Shown here: positions 57,962-64,000 of the stretch, one piece after another
Layout: the number at the start of each line of letters is the position of its first letter
Position numbering within the stretch: position 1 is the first letter of the stretch
Origin: Streptomyces sulfonofaciens
GTDB lineage: Bacteria; Actinomycetota; Actinomycetes; Streptomycetales; Streptomycetaceae
DNA: 64,000 bases
Direction of reading: 5' to 3'
Assembly: GCF_014656295.1 (NCBI RefSeq)
Contig: NZ_BNCD01000001.1
Location: 701,348-765,347 of the forward strand
The notes under the pieces: model-generated
Told to the model about the DNA's origin: nothing
Database searches by the model: none
What the model saw: the letters and a program-made list of their open reading frames with translations, nothing else
Made by a program: the position numbers and the translations under genes

Positions 57962-59377
57962 ATGCGTCATGGGAAGGTGAAGGCCTCACTATCACCGGGG
58001 ACCACCCCCGGCCCCACAGCGGCTGCGCGCATTCTCGTCGTAGGCGGCGGTTACGTCGGCATGTACACCGCCCTGCACCTCCAGCGGAGACTGAAACGCG
58101 AGCTGACCCGGGGCGAGGTCGAGATCGTCGTGGTCACCCCCGACCCGTACATGACCTACCAGCCGTTCCTGCCGGAAGCCGCCGCCGGATCGATCTCGCC
58201 GCGCCACGTCGTCGTACCGCTGCGCCGGGTCCTTCGGCAGTGCCGGGTCGTCATCGGCGAGGCCCAGTCCATCGACCACGCCAAGCGGACCGCCACGCTC
58301 GCCACCCTCTCCACCCACGAGGAGGGCACCGGCTCCGTGGAGATCGGCTACGACGAACTGGTGCTCGCCCCCGGCTCCGTCTCACGGACCCTGCCCGTGC
58401 CCGGCCTCGCGGACCACGGCATCGGCTTCAAGACGGTCGAGGAGGCCATCGGGCTGCGCAACCACGTCATCGAGCAGATGGACATCGCCTCCTCCACCCG
58501 CGATCCCGCCGTCCGCGACGCCGCCCTGACCTTCGTCTTCGTCGGCGGCGGGTACGCGGGCGTGGAGGCGCTCGGGGAACTGGAGGACATGGCGCGCTAC
58601 GCCGCGCGCTACTACCACAACATCCGGGCCGAGGACATGAAGTGGATCCTCGTGGAGGCCACCGGCCGGATCCTGCCCGAGGTCGGCGAGGAGATGGGCA
58701 CCTACGCCGTGCGCGAACTGCGCGGCCGCAACATCGACGTCCGCCTGCACACCCGCCTGGAGTCCTGCGAGGACCGCGTCGCCGTACTCGACGACGGCTC
58801 CCGCTTCCCGACCCGTACGCTCGTGTGGACCGCGGGCGTCAAACCGCACCCGATCCTGGCCGCCGCCGACCTGCCGCTCGACGAGCGGGGCAGGCTCGTG
58901 TGCACCACCCGGCTGACCGTCGGCGGAGTGACGCACGCGTGGGCGGCCGGTGACGCCGCGGCCGTCCCCGACTCCACCTCCGACCAGCCCGGCGCGCTCT
59001 GCGCACCCAACGCCCAGCACGCCGTGCGCCAGGCCAGGGTGCTCGCCGAGAACATCGCCGCCACCCTGCACGGGGCGCCCCTCAAGGAGTACGCGCACTC
59101 CTACGCCGGCTCCGTGGCCTCCCTGGGACTGCACAAGGGCGTCGCGCACGTCTACGGGCGGAAGCTGAAGGGCTATCCTGCATGGTTCATGCACCGCGTC
59201 TACCACCTGAGCAGGGTGCCCACCTTCAACCGCAAGGCACGCGTGCTCGCGGAATGGATCCTCTCGGGACTGTTCAAACGCGAGATCGTGTCCCTGGGGT
59301 CACTCGAACATCCCCGTGCGGAGTTCGAACTCGCGGCCGGAGGGAAACACCCGAAGGACCCGAAGGGGTCTTCCTGA
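57962..59377 (+). CDS. ndh: Type II NADH dehydrogenase
   Basis: 471 aa from ATG at 57962; GTG at 57941 is also in frame and the SD is weak for both. The FAD motif is ILVVGGGYVGMYTALHL, with MTYQPFLPEAAAGSISPRHVVVPLRRV. The NADH motif is FVFVGGGYAGVEALGELEDMA. The second FAD motif is THAWAAGDAAAVPD, followed by CAPNAQHAVRQARVLAENI (quinone-side). The C-terminus (LKGYPAWFMHRVYHL, VLAEWILSGLFKREI) gives amphipathic membrane anchoring. It oxidises NADH and reduces menaquinone without proton pumping. It is divergent from atrA. Confidence 0.93.
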   Translation: MRHGKVKASLSPGTTPGPTAAARILVVGGGYVGMYTALHLQRRLKRELTRGEVEIVVVTPDPYMTYQPFLPEAAAGSISPRHVVVPLRRVLRQCRVVIGEAQSIDHAKRTATLATLSTHEEGTGSVEIGYDELVLAPGSVSRTLPVPGLADHGIGFKTVEEAIGLRNHVIEQMDIASSTRDPAVRDAALTFVFVGGGYAGVEALGELEDMARYAARYYHNIRAEDMKWILVEATGRILPEVGEEMGTYAVRELRGRNIDVRLHTRLESCEDRVAVLDDGSRFPTRTLVWTAGVKPHPILAAADLPLDERGRLVCTTRLTVGGVTHAWAAGDAAAVPDSTSDQPGALCAPNAQHAVRQARVLAENIAATLHGAPLKEYAHSYAGSVASLGLHKGVAHVYGRKLKGYPAWFMHRVYHLSRVPTFNRKARVLAEWILSGLFKREIVSLGSLEHPRAEFELAAGGKHPKDPKGSS

Positions 59378-59656
59378 GCGGAGCCAGGAACTCCCCTCCC
59401 CGGCCCAGCGTCTGACGGATAACGGATTTCCGCCCCGTCGGCCAGACTGGATCCGTGACCATGGGCGGTGCTCCCCCACCAGGGACGCGCCCCGCCCGGC
59501 GACACCCCATGACACCCCATGACATCGCTGACACCCCCCGGCACCCCGGCGTCCCCGACATCGCAAGGCTGCTCCCCAGTGCTGCGTCTCCCGGAGCACC
59601 CTCCGGGACCGCTGCGACGGGGCGGACCGCACCCGACGACACGAGGCAAGAATTCG

Positions 59657-61381
59657 GTGAATTTCACCCGCTGGAGCGCCCGGCTCTCCGGAACGCAGCG
59701 CCGCGCTGCACGGACCGACCCCGCGACCTCCCCGGCACCGCGAGGGGAGAGCGCCGTGCCCGCCGCCCGCGCCGAGCGGCCGGCCCACCAGGGCGCATCC
59801 GCCGACCACGCGCCCAGCGCCGCCTCCGCCACCGACACGGCCCCCGCCCCGGGCCTGCCCGGCGTCACCGACGCGCGCGTACGTGACGTACTGGACCACC
59901 TCCCTGCCCTCGTCGCCCTCGTGCACGGCCGCGACCACCGCGTCAGCTACGTCAACGGCGCCTACGAGACCGCCTTCGGACCCCGTCGGCACGGCGCCCC
60001 CGCCCGCGAGGCCCTGCCCGAGCTCGACGAGCTGGGCCTGCTGCCCCTCCTCGACCAGGTGCTGCGCAGCCACAGGCCACGCACCGTCAAGTCCCGCAAG
60101 GCCCCCGACGGCCGCTCGTACACGTTCACCTGCACCTACGTCGACTCCCTCGCCGCCCACGAGGACAGCGGCGTCCTGATCTTCGCCGCCGACGTCACCG
60201 ACCACGCCGAGGCCGCCGAGCGGCTCCGCGCCGGGGAGCGCAACCAGCGCGAGACCGCCGTCACCCTGCAACGCTCCCTGCTGCCGCAGAAGCTGGAGGA
60301 GCCCGACGACCTGCGCATCGCCGCCACCTACCACCCCGGCGGCACCGAAGCCGCGGTCGGCGGCGACTGGTACGACGTCATCACCCTGGGCGGCGGCCGC
60401 ACCGCCGTCGTCATCGGCGACGTGATGGGCCGCGGCGTGCGCGCCGCAGCCGTCATGGGCCAGCTCCGCACCGCCGTACGCGCCTACGCCCGCCTGGACC
60501 TGCCCCCGCACGAGGTACTGCAACTCCTCGACGGCCTCGCCGCCGACATCGACCCCGACCAGATCGCCACCTGCGTCTACGCCGTCCACGACCCGAACGA
60601 GGGCCGCCTCGTCTACGCCTCCGCCGGCCATCCCCCGGTCCTCGTACGCGGCGAGGACGGCTCCGTGCGCCGCGCCGACGAACCCACCGGGCCCCCGCTC
60701 GGCACCGGCGGCTGGCTGCACGCCTCGGGGTCCGTCCCGCTCGGCCCGGGCTGCACCGCCGTGCTCTACACGGACGGCCTCGTCGAGCGGCGCGACCAGG
60801 ACATCGACGAAGGCGTCGCATCCCTGGAGCTCGCCCTCGCGGGCGCCACCGGCACACCCCAGGTCGTGTGCGACCGCCTTCTGCGCACGGCGGGCGTCAC
60901 CGCCGACCACGACGACGACGTCGCCGTCCTCGTCCTCCAGCACGCCGCGCGCAGCGGCCCGGACCGCGACCTCTTCCGCAACGCCGCGCTCGACCTCCTG
61001 GGAGGCGTCGAGGCCGCGCCACGCGCGCGTGCCTTCGCCTCAGGCGTCCTCACCAGTTGGCGCTTCTCCACGGAGATCCACGACCTGGGCGTCCTCGCGG
61101 CCAGCGAACTCGTCGCCAACTCCCTCCAGCACGGCACCCCGCCCATGCGCCTGAGGCTGCGCCGTACCGACCGTCGGCTCATCATCGAGGTCACCGACGG
61201 CGACGACCACCTGCCGCGGCGCCGCCGTGCCGCGCCCGCGGACGAAGCGGGCCGCGGCATCGCCATCGTCGCCACCATCGCCGCCAACTGGGGCGCCCGC
61301 CGGACCCCGGACGGCGGCAAGGCCGTGTGGTGCGAGTTCGACCTGCCGCCGGCGTCCGGCGCGCCACGGGCGCTCCGCTGA
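59657..61381 (+). CDS. PAS-PP2C (SpoIIE)-HATPase multidomain phosphatase
   Basis: 574 aa. GTG at 59657 has GAGG ~10 nt upstream. A low-complexity N-terminus of ~70 residues leads to a PAS domain (ARVRDVLDHLPALVALVHGRD, VSYVNGAYETAFG), then PP2C: RSLLPQKLEEPDDLRIAATY, GGDWYDVITLGGGRTAVVIGDVMGRG (read GGDWYDV and VIGDVMGRG), YASAGHPPVLV, AVLYTDGLVERRD and DHDDDVAVLVL. A C-terminal RsbW-like HATPase has ASELVANSLQHG and GRGIAIVATIAANWG. This combination both dephosphorylates an anti-sigma antagonist and may bind it. It is soluble, and differs from the two membrane PP2C proteins in this window. Confidence 0.93.
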   Translation: MNFTRWSARLSGTQRRAARTDPATSPAPRGESAVPAARAERPAHQGASADHAPSAASATDTAPAPGLPGVTDARVRDVLDHLPALVALVHGRDHRVSYVNGAYETAFGPRRHGAPAREALPELDELGLLPLLDQVLRSHRPRTVKSRKAPDGRSYTFTCTYVDSLAAHEDSGVLIFAADVTDHAEAAERLRAGERNQRETAVTLQRSLLPQKLEEPDDLRIAATYHPGGTEAAVGGDWYDVITLGGGRTAVVIGDVMGRGVRAAAVMGQLRTAVRAYARLDLPPHEVLQLLDGLAADIDPDQIATCVYAVHDPNEGRLVYASAGHPPVLVRGEDGSVRRADEPTGPPLGTGGWLHASGSVPLGPGCTAVLYTDGLVERRDQDIDEGVASLELALAGATGTPQVVCDRLLRTAGVTADHDDDVAVLVLQHAARSGPDRDLFRNAALDLLGGVEAAPRARAFASGVLTSWRFSTEIHDLGVLAASELVANSLQHGTPPMRLRLRRTDRRLIIEVTDGDDHLPRRRRAAPADEAGRGIAIVATIAANWGARRTPDGGKAVWCEFDLPPASGAPRALR

Positions 61382-61409
61382 CGCAGGCCCCTCGGGCGGC
61401 CCGGCCGGC

Positions 61410-62726
61410 TCAGGCGCCGGCCGGGTCCGGGGTGATGCGCTCCGCGGCCGGCCCGCCCGCGGCCACGACCCTGCTGCGCGCGGGCAGGGGCAGGTCCTGC
61501 GCGGGTGCGAGCCGTCGTCCCAGGCGCAGCGCGAGAACCGTCACACCCAGGGAGAGCGCCAGGAACGTCAGCACATAGGGGGTGTGCGCGGCCGCGGCCA
61601 TCGGCCCGCCCACGGCCGGACCCGCCGCCAGGGCGAGCTGCTTCACCAGCGCGAAAGCGGAGTTGTACCGGCCGACCGTGCCGGCCGGAGCGAGATCCGC
61701 GACCAGCGGCGCGAGCGTCGGCGACAACATGGTCTCGCCGAGTCCGAACAGCGCGTACGCGGTGATGAACGCGCCCGTGGCCGTCGCCCTGCCACCGTGG
61801 CCGAGCCCCGCACAGCCGGCCGCCGCCCACGCCACGGCCCACAGCAGACCCACCACGGCGATCACCCGCGAGCGCCGCCTGCGCTCCACCAGCCGCAGCA
61901 CGGCGAACTGCGCGACCACGATCATCGCCGTGTTCGCGGCGAGGGCGACGCCGAGCGTCGACGGCGAGACCCCCGCCGCCTCCACGCCGTACGCCGAGAG
62001 CCCCGACTCGAACTGTCCGTAGCAGACGAAGAACACCGCGAAGGCGAGTGCGCAGAACTGGACCATGGCCCGGTGCGCCAGCAGCGCGCGGACACCGCCC
62101 GGGGCGGCGCCCTCGGACTCGCCCGGCACCGCCTCCGCGCTCCCGGCGCCCGCAGCGATCCCCGGCACCCTGACCGACAGCACGATCCCGGCGAGCACCA
62201 GGAACATCGCCGACTCGAACGAGAAGAGCAGCGTGAAACTGCCGGGACGGTGTACGTCGACGAGCTGCCCGCCCAACAGTCCGCCCGCACCGAGGCCGAG
62301 GTTCTGCAGGAAGAACTGCGTCGCGAAGGCACGCGTACGCGTCTCGGCGTCGGAGCACCACACGATCAGCGTGGCGAGCGCGGGCTGCATCACCGCCGTA
62401 CCCGCGCCGAGCATCGACGCCGACAGCAGTGCGAGGGGCACACCGTTCGCGAAGCCGAGGCCCGCAGCGCCCGAGGCGGCCATCAGGGCCGCCCCCACCA
62501 GGACCGGCAGCGGTCCGCGCCGGTCGATCGCCCTGCCGACGAACGGCAGCACCACCAGCGCCGCCAACGCGAACACGGCGAGCACCAACCCCGCCGCGCC
62601 GGCCCCCAGCCCCCGTACCTGCGCCACGTAGACATAGAGGTACGGGACCGTGAACCCGGCGCCGAACGCGCTCAGTGCACTGCCTGTCTGGATCCGCCGC
62701 ACCGCGGCGGCCACTGCCCTGGTCAC
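61410..62726 (-). CDS. MFS transporter (DHA1-like)
   Basis: 438 aa. GTG at 62726 is chosen because AGGAAG lies 6 nt before it; GTG at 62732 abuts that SD. Twelve hydrophobic helices with a central charged loop (SAEAVPGESEGAAPGG). Conserved loop motifs are LVLPFVGRAIDRRGPLPVLVG (motif A) and GAGTAVMQPALATLIV. Drug or metabolite efflux is likely; the substrate is unknown. It is divergent from a MarR gene that probably represses it. Confidence 0.88.
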   Translation of the reverse strand: MTRAVAAAVRRIQTGSALSAFGAGFTVPYLYVYVAQVRGLGAGAAGLVLAVFALAALVVLPFVGRAIDRRGPLPVLVGAALMAASGAAGLGFANGVPLALLSASMLGAGTAVMQPALATLIVWCSDAETRTRAFATQFFLQNLGLGAGGLLGGQLVDVHRPGSFTLLFSFESAMFLVLAGIVLSVRVPGIAAGAGSAEAVPGESEGAAPGGVRALLAHRAMVQFCALAFAVFFVCYGQFESGLSAYGVEAAGVSPSTLGVALAANTAMIVVAQFAVLRLVERRRRSRVIAVVGLLWAVAWAAAGCAGLGHGGRATATGAFITAYALFGLGETMLSPTLAPLVADLAPAGTVGRYNSAFALVKQLALAAGPAVGGPMAAAAHTPYVLTFLALSLGVTVLALRLGRRLAPAQDLPLPARSRVVAAGGPAAERITPDPAGA

Positions 62727-62742
62727 TCTCACCTTCCTGAAG

Positions 62743-62775
62743 ACTTCGAACCTAAACTTCGACTCTAAACTTTAT
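62743..62775. promoter_or_regulatory. Three 13-bp direct repeats between MFS and MarR genes
   Basis: ACTTCGA, ACTTCGA and ACTTTAT start exactly 13 bp apart (62743, 62756, 62769), with CTAA before the second and third. The stretch is strikingly A+T-rich for this genome. It is the best candidate for the MarR operator. Confidence 0.5.
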
Positions 62776-62787
62776 AGGATGAAGGAC

Positions 62788-62816
62788 TTCAACGCAAAGA
62801 CAGCTCGTGCCATACT
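62788..62816 (+). promoter_or_regulatory. Promoter giving a leaderless marR mRNA
   Basis: TTCAAC and CATACT with a 17-bp spacer; a start 7 nt after the -10 falls on the ATG at 62823. No SD precedes that ATG, so a leaderless transcript is likely. Confidence 0.5.
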
Positions 62817-62822
62817 GGCCCC

Positions 62823-63377
62823 ATGGGTGAAACCCCGCATGTGAGCGAACCGGCGCTCGACGAGCAGATCGCTGCCTACCAGCGAGAATTCGCGGATCTG
62901 GATCCGCAGGTGGAGCAGATCGTCTCTGCCCTGGGCCGCCTCAACCGCCGCATGAACGTCGCCTACGGCCGTCAGAACGCGACCCTGGGCATCAGCAACG
63001 CCGAGTGGGAGGTCCTCAAGGCCCTCGTCCTCTCCGGCCCGCCCTACCAGCTCGGCCCCGGCGACCTGGCCAAGCGGCTGGGCCTCACGCCCGCCGCCAT
63101 GACCCATCGCATCGACCGCATGGTCGACGAGGGCCTGGTCACCCGCGACCGCGACGAGAGCAACCGGGTGCGCGTGATCATCGAGATCACCGCGGAGGGC
63201 CGCGGGAAGTGGCTGGAGGCCATGCGCCTGGCGACCGTCTTCGAGGGCGACCTGGTCCAGGACCTCTCGCCCGAGGAGCGCAAGTCCCTCGGCGAGGTGC
63301 TCATCCGGCTGCTCCGTCGTGTGGAGCAGACCCAGCCCGACGGGGGCGGCCGCATGGAGGACCTCGACCGGGCCTGA
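62823..63377 (+). CDS. MarR-family transcriptional regulator
   Basis: 184 aa. ATG at 62823, apparently leaderless. Winged-helix motifs: NAEWEVLKALVLSGPPYQL, LGPGDLAKRLGLTPAAMTHRIDRM (read LAKRLGLTPAAMTHRIDRM), the wing DEGLVTRDRDESNRVRVIIEIT and the C-terminal dimerisation helix LSPEERKSLGEVLIRLLRRV. It is divergent from the MFS exporter gene and most likely represses it in response to a small ligand. It lies next to the rrn promoter region. Confidence 0.92.
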   Translation: MGETPHVSEPALDEQIAAYQREFADLDPQVEQIVSALGRLNRRMNVAYGRQNATLGISNAEWEVLKALVLSGPPYQLGPGDLAKRLGLTPAAMTHRIDRMVDEGLVTRDRDESNRVRVIIEITAEGRGKWLEAMRLATVFEGDLVQDLSPEERKSLGEVLIRLLRRVEQTQPDGGGRMEDLDRA

Positions 63378-63430
63378 GCCGGCACCGCCTGGCCCCGACC
63401 GGCCGCACCGCCCCCGTGGCGGGAACCGAG

Positions 63431-63459
63431 TTGACAGCCTTCTGGGTGATCCGTAAGGT
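63431..63459 (+). promoter_or_regulatory. Strong rrn promoter
   Basis: A consensus TTGACA and TAAGGT with a 17-bp spacer, ~510 bp upstream of 16S. A second TAAGGT at 63618-63623 and a TAGAGT at 63698-63703 with weak -35s suggest further tandem rrn promoters, as known for Streptomyces. Confidence 0.75.
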
Positions 63460-63703
63460 ACTTCGAGTTGCCACGGAGCCGTAACGGTTCTACGGCAGCG
63501 AGTCACGCCGCAACTGCGGCAAACCCACACCTCAGCACGGCCTCCCAGCGGAATCGAATTCGGCGTGCCCGAAATTCAATTGCGCAGACTCGATTAGGAG
63601 TCGCCGGGAAAGTGGGCTAAGGTGTGGAACGCCGCACCGGCCGCAAGGCCGAAAAGGCAACCCGCTCCGACCGGGAATCGGCTCCGAAAGGATCTGATAG
63701 AGT

Positions 63704-63966
63704 CGGAAACACCGAAGGGAAACGCCCGGAGGAAAGCCGCGGAGGGTCGCGGTGAGTACGAAGGAAGTGTCCGTTCCTTGAGAACTCAACAGCGTGCCAA
63801 AAGTCAACGCCAGATATGTTGATACCCCGTCCGTTCAGGAATTCAGGTTTCTGGATGGTCGTGGTTCCTTTGAAGAAGAATACACAGCGAGGATGCTGTG
63901 AGCCTCCTGATTATTCCTTGGGAGGTTCCGCTCTCGTGATGTGTTGCCGGGATAGCCCGGAAGCAT
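63704..63966 (+). other. rRNA operon leader
   Basis: It contains the conserved TTGAGAACTCAACAGCGTGCC and CAACGCCAGATATGTTGATA elements typical of Streptomyces pre-rRNA leaders (antitermination and processing signals), shown here with the first shortened to GAGAACTCAACAGCGTGCC. A hairpin CCGGGATAGCCCGG lies just before 16S. No ORF. Confidence 0.75.
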
Positions 63967-64000
63967 TCACGGAGAGTTTGATCCTGGCTCAGGACGAACG
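63967..64000 (+). rRNA. rrs: 16S ribosomal RNA, 5' end (partial)
   Basis: The window ends in the universal 16S 5' sequence TTCACGGAGAGTTTGATCCT, continuing GGCTCAGGACGAACG. Only 34 nt are present; the exact mature 5' end is approximate. Confidence 0.95.

Overview
The window is high-GC DNA with the codon use, SD-type ribosome binding sites, conservons, SARP and AtrA regulators and rRNA leader of a Streptomyces chromosome (core-type genes; species not determinable by eye). It ends 34 nt into a 16S rRNA gene.

Layout. 1-6.6 kb: an FG-GAP secreted protein, an EtfD-like membrane Fe-S reductase, a SpoIIE-type PP2C phosphatase and a tRNA Glu-Asp-Phe cluster, all on the minus strand. 6.6-18 kb: a membrane metallophosphoesterase, a small zinc metallopeptidase, a lipoprotein, a large DEAD-box RNA helicase with an RG/RD-rich tail, an APC-family permease and a DUF5954-like protein. 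18.2-21.2 kb: tRNA-Lys(TTT) followed by a decayed ~2.9 kb integrative element bounded by a copy of the tRNA 3' end; it holds a secreted 4-Cys protein, a frameshifted collagen-like gene, a flavoprotein and an integrase C-terminal scar. 21.4-31.6 kb: an OpuC/ProU-type ABC transporter (ATPase plus two permeases) and its likely solute-binding lipoprotein, separated by a cvnABCD conservon. 31.8-45 kb: a divergent ammonia-lyase-fold enzyme, initiator tRNA-Met, a second PP2C phosphatase, an M23 cell-wall peptidase behind a c-di-AMP (ydaO) riboswitch, an aldo/keto reductase, a PrsW-like protease, TrmB, LhgO and an NsdA-like developmental regulator. 46.9-63.4 kb: an orphan lasso-cyclase-like asparagine-synthase homologue, a SARP-NB-ARC-TPR regulator, a membrane-tethered ECF sigma factor with a carbohydrate-binding domain, AtrA divergent from a type II NADH dehydrogenase, a PAS-PP2C-HATPase phosphatase, and a divergent MFS/MarR pair. 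63.4-64 kb: the rrn promoter and leader region.

How it works together. Several modules are regulatory: three PP2C/SpoIIE phosphatases, a conservon, AtrA, a SARP, an NsdA-like TPR protein and a sigma factor carrying its own anti-sigma and sensor domains. Osmotic and cell-wall themes recur (OpuC-type transporter, c-di-AMP riboswitch and peptidoglycan hydrolase, carbohydrate-sensing sigma factor). Translation and RNA functions are the tRNA genes, TrmB, the helicase and the rrn operon.

An unusual window-wide trait is that gaps after stop codons are filled with degenerate short tandem repeats, in at least three cases seeded by the gene's own last codons and stop. All identifications rest on motif reading; no database search was possible.
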